64,000 nt of DNA from Calothrix sp. NIES-4105. GTDB taxonomy: Bacteria; Cyanobacteriota; Cyanobacteriia; Cyanobacteriales; Nostocaceae. This document shows positions 1 through 9,660 of this stretch, one piece after another. Positions within the stretch are counted from its first letter, which is position 1. Every line of letters starts with the position of its first letter. The DNA lies in NCBI RefSeq assembly GCF_002368415.1, contig NZ_AP018290.1, positions 9,229,717 through 9,293,716 on the forward strand, read 5' to 3'. Below the pieces are notes generated by a model. That model saw only the letters and a list, made by a program, of their open reading frames with translations. It was not told the origin of the DNA and made no database searches. The position numbers were made by a program, and so were the translations under genes.

Positions 1-3000
1 GTTTCAGATTTCAAGCTATTTAATTCTGCTGGTTTATTTTTCAATGCAGTAGATTTTATCTGAAGGGGTAATTTTAATCCTTCTATTTCTTTGTATGCTT
101 TAAAAATGTCAGATAATTGCTTTGCAATTTTTGCCTCTGCTAATTTACGTCTTGCAATATCAATTGTATAATTAATGTCATTCGCTTCTCTATCCTCATT
201 ATCACGCTCTAATATTATATCGTCCAATCGACTGGAAAGGTCATCCAATCTTTTTTTACAGGCTTCGTTTGTTAAACGTGGACTTAATCTATTTATCCTC
301 TTATTAAGATTAACTGCTAAAACTTTTGACATAGATGAAGAAAACGAGTTTTCACAATCAGAAATTTCTTGAAGGATAGTTTCTTTTTTTGCTTGTATTT
401 GTCTGATAATATTCTTATAAGTGTCTTTATCTCTTACAATAGGAACTTCTCTAACTAAATTTTCTATTTGAGCTTGGATGTCATCACACTCACTTTGTGT
501 AGCCAAAGCATTTAAAGAATTATAAAGTTTATGTACGTCATTTATACAACTATCGATTTTGCTTTGCTCTACAATTTCTGATAATCTACTATCACCAGCA
601 AGTGTTGCACTTTGTAGCTTTTCTAGAAATCTAGGTGGCAAGTAAGTTGTTTGAGAAACTTTAGATTGAAGTTTATTTATGTCAGCTTTATAAGTTTCAC
701 ACTCAACTTGGGTTTTTAATAAGTTGACGCGCGCACACTCCAAGTCTATAATTTGTTCAATTTTTGTGATGACTGCTTGTAAAGCATAAAGGCGCCTTTC
801 TTGTTGCTGCTGCGTAGGAGTTATAGATAATCTCCCTGCTACAACTGTAGACAAAGGTTTTTGTAAAGACTCAGAAATACTAAAGAAAGACTCAATATCT
901 ATATCTGTAGATAGATTATCTGCTTGAAGAATATCTTCTGCTTTTGCGATAGGTTCGATTAATTTATCAAGCTGTTCTATGCCCATTATCAGCATTTGCT
1001 CATCAACTCTTATTTTTTTAATCTTACTTGCATCTTGCTCGTTTGCTATGTAGTCAGTAATATCTTGAATAAATTGTTGTGCTTCGTCATAGTTAATAGA
1101 ATTTGGTACTTGAGGGTAAAGGGTTGGTTTACGACGAATTATAGAATTGCGTCCATTTTTCACCCATAAAGTAATAAAATCTCTTGGTTTTTCAAAAACG
1201 TTTATAGATGCCCAGCTTTTAACTGGTTCTCGACGTACTGTTACTTGTTCTGTTTTTTTCAGAGGAATACCAAACGCGCCATTAATTAATAGTTCTGAAC
1301 GATGATATGCAAGCCAACCTGCAAGTAAAATTGTAAAAGTATATGGATTATAGCCATAAGGTGGACTTGAAAGAGTTTCCCAAATTTTGCTAACTTCAAC
1401 AATTTTTTCTGATTTGTCATCAAATGCCATTAAATCAGAAATTTTATCCCAAGCTTCTTTAATATTGCGATGTGTTGGAACTGCAACAACATATTTTTGA
1501 TTGTCTAATTTAAATAAACCCCAAGAATTTGTAAAAACTTGGTCTACTACAGTTTTATAACTCTTGTCAAGAAATGCTTGAGGTAGAGTGTTGTCCTCTA
1601 AAAGGCATTTTGAAAGAGAACCGATAACCTTGGCGCCTGTGGCATGACCGAAATATAATTTGTCATTACTATTGACAGTTGGAACAAAAGGATATCTATC
1701 TTCAAGAGCTGCGCTAACAATTTTAGAAATATTATTATGTTCACCAGTTGGTATTTTATCTAAAATATGGCAATGATAAATACAAGACTTAAATAACTCT
1801 ATTGCACTATTATTTATTTCCTTTTCGTACAACTGCTTGACTTGAGCTACAGCAGTGCTATTATCTTGTCGCATAATTTCTAAGGCTTTGTACTCCATCA
1901 AAGCTATGGCAAGCTTATTGATAGGTTGAGATATAATTGCTACAACAATTTGACCTTTATTTGGAGAACGTTGTAGTAACTGGTTTATTTCATTACGTAG
2001 TTCCAGTAACTGTTCTTGAGTTTCTCCAACAACGTAAGCGACTATACCAGATGCGTTAACATCAAGAGTTTTGGAATTTAATAAAGCTTGCTTAAATTTC
2101 GGAACAGTATAAACCTGATTTTGGTATTTCCAATCTTCACTACGCAGACCATTTTTTGCTATAAATTGATTTGGTATTGTATTTTCGTCACCAGCAAATT
2201 TAGAAATATGAGTTTGACAAAAATTTACTACTGCTTCAATTGAAGGAAACTTATTAATAGTTTTTTCTTTGATTTGTCTTTTAATTTCATCAATTCCAAC
2301 CCCACCTGTAAAAAAGCGATAAGTATTATCTGCTTCATTTAAATATATAACTCCTCTAACTTTTTCAAGTTGGTCTAAGGTTTCTTTAGTTTTCTTAATA
2401 GATAATCCGGTTAGAAGACTTAAAAATTCTTCATGTTTTTCTTTATCTGATTTAACCAGCTTTCCATTACTAGTGTTAAAAAGTAATAAAGCTTTTAATA
2501 TTAACAGTTCTTCTGGTAGTGCATCTGCAGAAGCTTTTACCTTATTAATTGCAGAAATATAGTCAGAAAAGCTTGTTGAATAGTCTGAATCACTAGATTT
2601 ATAAAAATTGTTCTCTAACGCATCAACTAATTGGACAGGATAAAGAAAATTAATACTACCATTAACTTCAACAGGCTGTTGTTGAATAAAATTATTAACA
2701 GTTTCTTGGACGAACTGAATTGCTCCACGACCTTGAGTAAAATCTAAATTACATAGTAAGTAGGATGTTAGCGGGTGTAGTGGAAAACAGCCTAATGTTA
2801 TTTCTTTTCTAAACTTCTCTGCTTGCCAGTTACGGCTCTGATAGTAGTTTGCAGTGCGGTACTGAAACATTTTTGTATTAATATCATTTAATGTATCTCG
2901 CCACTTCTTCTCAAATTCTTGCCATGTAGACGTTTGAGTTTGCTGACTCAATAAATTATTTAGTACTGACTCTAGACTTGTAGCTGGTTCATAAGTGCTA

Positions 3001-4004
3001 GTTATTAGTTCAACTCTGGAAACTAATCTATTATAATCTTCAACATTCTTAGATGGACTAACTCGCCCAGGTCTTCGCTGTGTTAAGCTTAGTAAAGCTA
3101 TCTTACCCTTGTATCTTTCGCAAATATTAGTTATATTTTGTAAAGTTGTACTACCAGCAGCAGCAGGGTCAGTTGACCAATTTTGCAGGTAGTTATAAAG
3201 TTCATCAAATATAATTAATATTCCATTAAAACGTCTATCATCACCAGTACATAATTTATCTACTAACTCAGTTAAAATCTCTTCAACATCAATATCCGCT
3301 TCAAAGTCAGGCGTATATTTATTAATATGACGATATATTTGTTTAACACGATTAACAAGTTGATAATTATTTTCGCGTAAATTATTTATAATTTCATCTA
3401 CGTCTCCCTCTGGATTTCCAATTTCTTGCAAATAAGCTTCTGCTAATTCTCGATGCTCTGGACTTAGATTTTCTAAATAATCGAGAGGTTCGCTACAAAT
3501 CTTTTGAGCAATGACATCAGTTATTCCTTCAATATTTAAAGTTTTTTTAACAGCTTGTATAAACTGCCTTTTTAAATCTTTATCACTTTTGTCACCACTC
3601 AAACAAATTACTAAATTTCTGCCTTGCTGCTTATAATGCTTTAAAGCGTCTAATACTTGATTAGTGCTAGAAGTTGCATATTCAACTTGTCTTAAAACAC
3701 CTTCAACTTCTGGACTATTGTAATGTCTTTGAAAAAAGTTAGCAATCGCTAAGGCAAAATGAGATTTTCCCTTACCATAATCCTGTACCATTAAATGAAT
3801 ATTTGGCTCGTTTGGACTGTGGAAACTGCGTCTCAAAGCATCTAACACACCAACTGTAGAGCTTTTAGGTTTATTTGAATCGTAGTTGAAGACAAAACCT
3901 TCACATAATAATAAATTTTTCGCTGGGTCATCCATTAACCCAAAGTTCACTGCATTTGCAACTATTGCTTTTTCATTTATTGTAACAAGTTGACTTAAGT
4001 ACAT
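1..4004 (-). CDS. Large P-loop ATPase, SspC-like (partial, runs off left edge)
   Basis: An uninterrupted reading frame starts at ATG 4004 and is still open at base 1, giving at least 1334 residues. A P-loop-like motif QDYGKGKSHFA lies at residues 74-84; the first glycine of a canonical Walker A is replaced by Gln. A Walker B-like stretch (ILIIFDELYNYL) follows near residues 260-275. The C-terminal third is rich in Leu, Lys, Gln and Glu and looks coiled-coil. Very large ATPases with this kind of GKGKSH loop occur in defence systems such as BREX (BrxC/PglY) and phosphorothioation (SspC). Directly upstream on the same strand are a small unknown gene and a DUF4007 gene, the SspB-SspC arrangement, so I favour an SspC-like role in DNA sulfur modification. 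BrxC-like is the alternative. The 3' end and any SspD-like gene lie outside the window. Confidence 0.75.
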   Translation of the reverse strand, partial: MYLSQLVTINEKAIVANAVNFGLMDDPAKNLLLCEGFVFNYDSNKPKSSTVGVLDALRRSFHSPNEPNIHLMVQDYGKGKSHFALAIANFFQRHYNSPEVEGVLRQVEYATSSTNQVLDALKHYKQQGRNLVICLSGDKSDKDLKRQFIQAVKKTLNIEGITDVIAQKICSEPLDYLENLSPEHRELAEAYLQEIGNPEGDVDEIINNLRENNYQLVNRVKQIYRHINKYTPDFEADIDVEEILTELVDKLCTGDDRRFNGILIIFDELYNYLQNWSTDPAAAGSTTLQNITNICERYKGKIALLSLTQRRPGRVSPSKNVEDYNRLVSRVELITSTYEPATSLESVLNNLLSQQTQTSTWQEFEKKWRDTLNDINTKMFQYRTANYYQSRNWQAEKFRKEITLGCFPLHPLTSYLLCNLDFTQGRGAIQFVQETVNNFIQQQPVEVNGSINFLYPVQLVDALENNFYKSSDSDYSTSFSDYISAINKVKASADALPEELLILKALLLFNTSNGKLVKSDKEKHEEFLSLLTGLSIKKTKETLDQLEKVRGVIYLNEADNTYRFFTGGVGIDEIKRQIKEKTINKFPSIEAVVNFCQTHISKFAGDENTIPNQFIAKNGLRSEDWKYQNQVYTVPKFKQALLNSKTLDVNASGIVAYVVGETQEQLLELRNEINQLLQRSPNKGQIVVAIISQPINKLAIALMEYKALEIMRQDNSTAVAQVKQLYEKEINNSAIELFKSCIYHCHILDKIPTGEHNNISKIVSAALEDRYPFVPTVNSNDKLYFGHATGAKVIGSLSKCLLEDNTLPQAFLDKSYKTVVDQVFTNSWGLFKLDNQKYVVAVPTHRNIKEAWDKISDLMAFDDKSEKIVEVSKIWETLSSPPYGYNPYTFTILLAGWLAYHRSELLINGAFGIPLKKTEQVTVRREPVKSWASINVFEKPRDFITLWVKNGRNSIIRRKPTLYPQVPNSINYDEAQQFIQDITDYIANEQDASKIKKIRVDEQMLIMGIEQLDKLIEPIAKAEDILQADNLSTDIDIESFFSISESLQKPLSTVVAGRLSITPTQQQQERRLYALQAVITKIEQIIDLECARVNLLKTQVECETYKADINKLQSKVSQTTYLPPRFLEKLQSATLAGDSRLSEIVEQSKIDSCINDVHKLYNSLNALATQSECDDIQAQIENLVREVPIVRDKDTYKNIIRQIQAKKETILQEISDCENSFSSSMSKVLAVNLNKRINRLSPRLTNEACKKRLDDLSSRLDDIILERDNEDREANDINYTIDIARRKLAEAKIAKQLSDIFKAYKEIEGLKLPLQIKSTALKNKPAELNSLKSE

Positions 4005-4052
4005 TTGATTATATTACCTTTATAAAATAAATAAATTAGTTACTAATACTTT

Positions 4053-4481
4053 TTAAATATATTTAATACGGCTTTCGTCCCAATCGACAGGCGCCAATTT
4101 ACGAGGTAGTATTATCCAAAGAATACTTTGTAAATGTCGAGTTGTCTCAAGGTTTTTCCAGAAAAAAGTAACTTTTGTATCTGGTTCTGTATATATATAT
4201 GTAATTAAACAATCTAAGTCAGAGATAAGTACAACAGGTTTACTAACTTCTGTACATACATTTTTAATTGCTTCTAGTTCACGAGGAAGATGCAAATGCA
4301 ACTTCAAGAAGCGACTTGTTGCTGGTGTACGACTTATAAGATTATTCCGATAACTAATGCATTCAGCATTCTCGTATAAAGCAAGTTGTTTTAGTTCCAA
4401 ATCATTTGGAGTGTCCCAAAACAATAAGTGGGGACGGTCACTTGGTCGTGCTTCACGTAATTTTAAATCATTGATTTGCAT
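4053..4481 (-). CDS. Hypothetical 142-residue protein between DUF4007 and ATPase genes
   Basis: I do not recognise the family. The protein starts MQINDLKLREARPSDRP, is soluble and has no signal peptide or membrane segment. A hydrophobic beta-strand followed by acidic residues (VVLISDLDCLIT, near residues 83-94) resembles a core strand of a nucleotide-binding or Rossmann-like fold, but no P-loop is present. Its start overlaps the end of the DUF4007 gene by 14 bp, and the ATPase gene begins about 50 bp downstream, so the three genes are almost certainly co-transcribed and translationally coupled. The position suggests an accessory subunit of the same putative phosphorothioation complex. That is inference from context only. 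Confidence 0.75.
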   Translation of the reverse strand: MQINDLKLREARPSDRPHLLFWDTPNDLELKQLALYENAECISYRNNLISRTPATSRFLKLHLHLPRELEAIKNVCTEVSKPVVLISDLDCLITYIYTEPDTKVTFFWKNLETTRHLQSILWIILPRKLAPVDWDESRIKYI

Positions 4482-5295
4482 ATGCTTTCTCCAATAAAGT
4501 CATTGGGTCATCCCAGCGACGAATTATTTGTGCAGGAGAAACCGCACGTCTTTGTTCAATTATTGCTAATGTCTCCATCTGATTTAAATAACTTTGCAAA
4601 GTTGAAGCGTCTATTCCTAAAACAGGCGCCAGTCCCATTTTATGATTTAAAATATCATCAGTCAAAACTGAAGTAGTGGCGCCAAAATCACGTTCCCACA
4701 GTTTTGCTAGAAAATATCCAACCAAATAATAATTTTCTAAGTTATTGTTGTAAGCATAATACTGGTCGTCTTGCTTAGTCAGAAAACCACAAGTTGCTAA
4801 ACCCTGAGAGTCAGTATACGCGCGTAATATAAAAGCGAACCTTTCAGAAATTACTTTACTCTTTTCCTCAAAAATTGCTGAACCACAATTATGTAAATCT
4901 GTAGCTGTAAATACTTTATATTGTGGCAGAAAACTATAAACAAAATAAGACCAACCACCCCATTCAGCAGGTGTATTAGGTGGTTTTTGCAGTCCTTTAC
5001 TTCCAAAGGATAAATAAAAATGCATTAACCAACATGTTATATACAACTCAAGGTAAGGGTCTAATTTCCAAACTAGTTTTCCCTCTGGACTTAGATGCTT
5101 CCCTTTTACTAAACCTCCCCGTTCTGCCCAGCTTTTGATTTTTCCGACTTTCGCATTCCCTAAATTAGTTCTTTCCATTAAACTCTCAAGCGTATCATCT
5201 AATGCTTTTTCTTCACTAGCTGCTTTGAGGATTCTACTGACTTCTTCCCTTTTTAGAGCAAAGGTTCCATTGAAGTGCATTTCTAATCTAGCCAT
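4468..5295 (-). CDS. DUF4007 family protein, SspB-like
   Basis: The N-terminus (MHFNGTFALKREEVSRIL) followed by a helical segment ending in GGLVKGKHLSPEGKLVW and then DPYLELYITCWLMHFYL is recognisable as the DUF4007 family. That family is known from DNA phosphorothioation loci and includes SspB of the SspABCD system, described as a DNA-nicking component. The length, 275 residues, is compatible with a stand-alone DUF4007 protein. ATG 5295 has no clear Shine-Dalgarno sequence; an internal ATG five codons later is possible. It is the first gene of the tight trio with the 142-residue protein (14-bp overlap) and the large ATPase. Family assignment is from memory of the motif pattern. The role in sulfur modification is inferred from family and neighbours, and no PAPS-reductase or cysteine desulfurase gene is visible in the window. 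Confidence 0.7.
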   Translation of the reverse strand: MARLEMHFNGTFALKREEVSRILKAASEEKALDDTLESLMERTNLGNAKVGKIKSWAERGGLVKGKHLSPEGKLVWKLDPYLELYITCWLMHFYLSFGSKGLQKPPNTPAEWGGWSYFVYSFLPQYKVFTATDLHNCGSAIFEEKSKVISERFAFILRAYTDSQGLATCGFLTKQDDQYYAYNNNLENYYLVGYFLAKLWERDFGATTSVLTDDILNHKMGLAPVLGIDASTLQSYLNQMETLAIIEQRRAVSPAQIIRRWDDPMTLLEKAYANQ

Positions 5296-6019
5296 AAATA
5301 ATTAATTTATTTAGTGTATTTGTACTGGATATTTTTAGATTTAAGGTAATGGTCGATTATATACATTTAAAAAAGTATTAAATCCGGATTAAGTCTAGTA
5401 AACTTTTTGTAACATTAATTTTTCAAAGTTGCCAACCGTAATTTACGCAACCATTTTGAGAATGAGAACGGTACTAGAAGTCATATATTTAGAGCGGGCA
5501 AGAGCTTGTCCACTTCACAAGTATGAATTTATCTATATAAGTTATGCTCTAATAAAATAGGGAATACAAAATTTTATAGGAACCTCAAAGCACGCGCTAG
5601 TTATATTAATAAGGCAAATGTATTAAACTTGGCTTATTCAGTCTAAGTAATATCCGAATGCGCTCTTTTGCTAAGAAAAATTACTGTATTCCCAAGAGTC
5701 TAACATGTACTGTTGTAATTTTGCCACAAGGGTGACATCAGTAGTTAGTTATTTATAATTTCGATAAACGTATTGCTATGCATGGCTTTATAAGCATGGA
5801 AAAGGCGCCGTACTGCCTCTTTCCTCTCTGTGTTCTCGGCGCCTCTGTGGTAAAAAATTACAAATCAAGAAGTTTTGTAGGTTGGTGTAGATAATTCTCT
5901 CTTCTTAACTCTTCTTTGTGTACGAGCGTGACGGGCGTGGTAAAAATAATACATGCATTGCACAGCCTGGGAAGGCTGTGCCACAACAAATACATTATCC
6001 GTTACATCCGTTGCAGGAG
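5296..6019. other. Intergenic region between helicase and DUF4007 genes
   Basis: No convincing gene is visible in this 724-bp stretch. It must contain the promoter of the DUF4007-ATPase operon (minus strand) and the end of the helicase transcript. It holds degenerate copies of two dispersed repeats seen elsewhere in the window: a CTCTGTGTTCTC/CTCTGTGGT type near 5816-5855 and an ATCCGTTACATCCGTTGC type near 5997-6014. The gap means the helicase may be transcribed separately from the DUF4007 trio. Confidence 0.5.
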
Positions 6020-9000
6020 TTACCAGTCTTCGGTTTCTCCTCCAGTAACGGGAGGGCGCCCGGAAACGATAATAAAGCCAACGGAGTCAAGACGAATATT
6101 AGGGAGACGGATTCCTTCTATTATTGCTTGGTTTAGTTTGGCTTCTTCGATTACTTCTTGGGTTAGTGCTTTGTCGGTGAATTTTTCTTGTTGTTTGATA
6201 CGGTTGAGACGCAGACGCAGTTGTTCGAGTCGTCTACCTAGTTTTTGTTCTGCGTTTGAGGCTGTTTTTTCGCACATTTCTATAAAGTTAGCTTGGCTAA
6301 TTAGTAACTCTACAGAAGTGTTACGCGCGTCACGACAAAAACCTTCCCATTCGTCTGGGTCTACAAAATTATCAAGAATTGGCAAACGACTTTTTGCTAG
6401 GTTGTAATCTTGATTTGTGGCGCCTTTTGGAGGTGTTTTGCTAGCTGTTTTCGCGGCAGCTCTATCACTAGCTTTAATTGGAGGTTTGATTGGTGGTTTC
6501 CCTTTTCCTTTGTAAGGGCGTTGTAAAATTTCCAACAGTGCCTCATCCTCAACAATACTCATTGGCTCATTGCGCGCGTCAATAAAGATGCTTTGGATGA
6601 TTGGAGGAAATAAGCTATCTGCACGACGCTGTAGTGTTTTGTACTTGATTGCGTCTATTTTGTAGTCACTTAAATCGGTTTCGATTATATAATCAAATCG
6701 AAAACCATACCACTCCATACCTTCTCCTGTATCCCAAGAGTCATCAACTCTCCACATGGCGAATGCTTGACCTCGGTCATCCCAATGTATATAAGATGAT
6801 AGGGAATCTATTAAACCTTCGCCAATTCGATACAGGTTTATATTCGGTTTCTGATTCGCTACTCTCCGATTATAAGTACCTACATCATTTGTTAACCCAA
6901 CGAAATAAGTTCTTAAATCGTCAATGGGTATCAATGTTTTTGACGTAGGTTCATAACGCTGTGCTGCTGATACATTAGCATCATTTAGCTGTTTTAACCG
7001 CAAAGCGTTACATAACCAGTCTTCAGTGACTCGCTCGATTTCTTGATGTTGAGCATCAAAATTATCTAAGCTTTCAAAATACTCACTGGCAATTTCATCG
7101 AGAGCATTGATTTCATCAAGCGCGTTTTGTTCGTCAATTTTAACTAGCTCTAAGCCTATTTCTTGCTTAACTTGTTCTACACTCTCTAATAGTGCATTTG
7201 CTCCAGATTTAAATAAAGTCGCTTCTAACTGCGGCAACTTCTCATCGACGTAAAACTGGAAGCTCGCTATCGACTGTTCAAAGATATTAAACCCATCTTT
7301 CAACAATTGATACCACGCATCGTGCGGACTATCATCTATCTCGGCGCCTGCAAATACTGTAAATTCTACATTCAACTGGCGCCCGATACGGTCAATTCTA
7401 CCAATTCGTTGCTCCAAACGATTTGGCGACCAAGGCAAGTCAAAATGTATCATCGAGTCTGCGTATTGCAAATTACGACCTTCTTCACCCGAATAGTCGC
7501 AAACGAGAATAAAGCAGTTAGGGTCATTTTTGAATTTATCAAGACTCTTTTCTACTTGCGCGCGTGGTTCTCCTAGTTGATGACTTGCAATACACGTTTC
7601 ACCAAAGCTATCGCGTAAAAACTTGACGATTTGACCGCAAGCTTGCACATAACTGGTGAAGATGACGATTTTTGGCAGTTTATCCCCAGGTACTGGTCTT
7701 CGTAACCGTAATTGCACCTGTTCGAGTAACTTAGGTAAATTACTACGGAACGATTGGAGTTTAAAGTTTTCTGATAGCTTGTATAGTATTACTATTCTCA
7801 GTAACACTAAACGGTCGCCATCTTCTGAAGGTTTTGAGAGGATTTTCAGCAAACGAAGTAAAATTTCCTCTTCCTTGTCGAATTTGGCAGTTTTAACCAG
7901 AATATTCAAGCTATCAACATCAAACTCTTTCGTTAACTCAGTAGAAAAACTACCCTTTAAACGCGCTTGGATAACTTGCTGTAAAATACCTAACCAAGTA
8001 CCATTCGCACGGAACAATAGTAGAAAAATGCGGTGATATTCGGAAGTATCAGGCGCCAATCCACGCCATTCTTCGAGTAACTCGTGAATGTCGTAAACAC
8101 GCTCATCTATATCATACTCAGCTTTCGGCGCCACATTGCGGTCAAAAATTACATCCTCTACAGACGCGCGACGATTACGCAGCATTCGACGGTAAAGTCT
8201 ATAAGTATCGCTAATATGAGTCCGAATTGCTCTAACTATTTTATTTTCGTTACCAGTTTTCTCTTGTAAAGAAGTTTGTAGTTTTTCTGCCAAATCTGAT
8301 AAATATTTATCTTCGGGAAATAAACCGCAAAGTTGTGTAACCTGATTTTTAAGAACTTCCTGATTTGCACCTTCTTTGAACGACAGCAGCACCCTACCAA
8401 TATCTTGACGTTTTGCCACCCGTTCACGAAAACCTTCCAAATCATCTAATTTATAATTTGTTGGGTCGAGCAGATGCAACATTGCCAAGAAATCTTGCTC
8501 GTTGTTAACAACAGGAGTGGCAGAAAGTAGTAGCAACCGTTCTGACTGGTGAGCAAGCGTCTTGAAACTTCCAAAACTACTGCGCTTTGCTGCTTCCGTT
8601 GACCTTGCCATTGCCGCAACGTGGTGAGCTTCATCTATAATTAGTAGCCCAATATCCGCCTTCGCATTAACTTTGTGAACATCCTCAACTGCTGCTAATA
8701 CTACCCTATCGGGAAAATGCGACAGATAGAACTTATTCTTCAACTCAGTACGCCATTGTTCGAGTAAATACTGCGGCGCCAACACTACCGCGCGTCGCTC
8801 AGGGTCATCGAGTAAATATTGACGCAAAATGGCGCCTGCTTCTACAGTTTTTCCTAGTCCCACCTCATCAGCTAACAAATAACGTTGAATAGGGTCTTCA
8901 AGTACGCGACGCACAACTTCAACTTGGTGACGCAGCAACTCGATATTCGCAGAAATTAACCCCGTCATCCCTCGACTAACCGCACGCTGCGAAGTTAAGT

Positions 9001-9409
9001 TTTTCACGAGCGCAAAACGTCTTTGATGAAAATAAGGCGTTTCTTGACCCCTCATCGCTAATATATCAATCGGGTCTTCGATAGGCAAATTGCAGCGAAC
9101 GTATACGTCTCGCTCCCTAGCAAACAAAGTTTTACTATCGGGCAAATCAATTTGATAGGCGCCGTAACTCTCGTCCCAACCAAAAATGCGTCCAACTAAC
9201 CATCTATCAAGCTCTTCTGACTTGACGTAACACCGAGTTTGACGCTGAAGTGTAACCCGACGCAACTCGCTTAAAGGTACTGTTTCCTCAATACGCTGTC
9301 CTACTGAGCAGAAATACTCAACCACTACGTCTTGAGAACCTTGTTGAACTACCTTTCCTGTACCTAGTTCATTATCAAGCGAACGCACTAGTGAACCAAT
9401 TTGAACCAT
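6020..9409 (-). CDS. RapA/HepA-type SNF2-family DNA helicase
   Basis: The 1129-residue protein has a complete superfamily 2 ATPase core: Walker A ADEVGLGKTVEAG at residues 180-192, motif II IIDEAHH around 257-263, motif III LLLSATPV at 293-300, and a second RecA domain with IFTSYVQACGQIVKFL and the motif VI segment QRIGRIDRIGRQ. A small beta-rich N-terminal region (1-110) and a long C-terminal helical region with coiled-coil character near residues 1040-1090 resemble RapA/HepA. Such helicases are common in defence islands, for example DrmD of DISARM and the helicases of phosphorothioation-dependent restriction. There is no DrmA or DrmB neighbour, so DISARM is not supported. The gene lies on the same strand as the DUF4007 operon, 725 bp upstream, and diverges from an exonuclease gene. 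A role in the putative phosphorothioation defence is an inference. Confidence 0.85.
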   Translation of the reverse strand: MVQIGSLVRSLDNELGTGKVVQQGSQDVVVEYFCSVGQRIEETVPLSELRRVTLQRQTRCYVKSEELDRWLVGRIFGWDESYGAYQIDLPDSKTLFARERDVYVRCNLPIEDPIDILAMRGQETPYFHQRRFALVKNLTSQRAVSRGMTGLISANIELLRHQVEVVRRVLEDPIQRYLLADEVGLGKTVEAGAILRQYLLDDPERRAVVLAPQYLLEQWRTELKNKFYLSHFPDRVVLAAVEDVHKVNAKADIGLLIIDEAHHVAAMARSTEAAKRSSFGSFKTLAHQSERLLLLSATPVVNNEQDFLAMLHLLDPTNYKLDDLEGFRERVAKRQDIGRVLLSFKEGANQEVLKNQVTQLCGLFPEDKYLSDLAEKLQTSLQEKTGNENKIVRAIRTHISDTYRLYRRMLRNRRASVEDVIFDRNVAPKAEYDIDERVYDIHELLEEWRGLAPDTSEYHRIFLLLFRANGTWLGILQQVIQARLKGSFSTELTKEFDVDSLNILVKTAKFDKEEEILLRLLKILSKPSEDGDRLVLLRIVILYKLSENFKLQSFRSNLPKLLEQVQLRLRRPVPGDKLPKIVIFTSYVQACGQIVKFLRDSFGETCIASHQLGEPRAQVEKSLDKFKNDPNCFILVCDYSGEEGRNLQYADSMIHFDLPWSPNRLEQRIGRIDRIGRQLNVEFTVFAGAEIDDSPHDAWYQLLKDGFNIFEQSIASFQFYVDEKLPQLEATLFKSGANALLESVEQVKQEIGLELVKIDEQNALDEINALDEIASEYFESLDNFDAQHQEIERVTEDWLCNALRLKQLNDANVSAAQRYEPTSKTLIPIDDLRTYFVGLTNDVGTYNRRVANQKPNINLYRIGEGLIDSLSSYIHWDDRGQAFAMWRVDDSWDTGEGMEWYGFRFDYIIETDLSDYKIDAIKYKTLQRRADSLFPPIIQSIFIDARNEPMSIVEDEALLEILQRPYKGKGKPPIKPPIKASDRAAAKTASKTPPKGATNQDYNLAKSRLPILDNFVDPDEWEGFCRDARNTSVELLISQANFIEMCEKTASNAEQKLGRRLEQLRLRLNRIKQQEKFTDKALTQEVIEEAKLNQAIIEGIRLPNIRLDSVGFIIVSGRPPVTGGETEDW

Positions 9410-9660
9410 AGCGGTAGTCCCACATGTACTTTTGCATAAACCTTAAATAAGATATCTCTTTAAAATCACTTAATCAACTTGCACGCCCGCGCGCCATTCA
9501 CAAATCTTATTAACGCAACGTATTGTATCGTAGGATAGATATTAACCCTGCCCTACACACAGAATTATACTTTTAACTTTCCCTAAATTACTTTGTAGCT
9601 ATAAAAATTAAAATAAAATTAGTGCCGTTCGGAAGCATTAATTATAGGAATAGATACCGA

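Noticed and set aside
5916-6407. Plus-strand frame overlapping the helicase 3' end
   Set aside because: It is an antisense shadow of the helicase coding region.
1-9409. Complete BREX or DISARM system
   Set aside because: No pglZ, brxL, drmA or drmB gene is visible; DUF4007 points to phosphorothioation instead.
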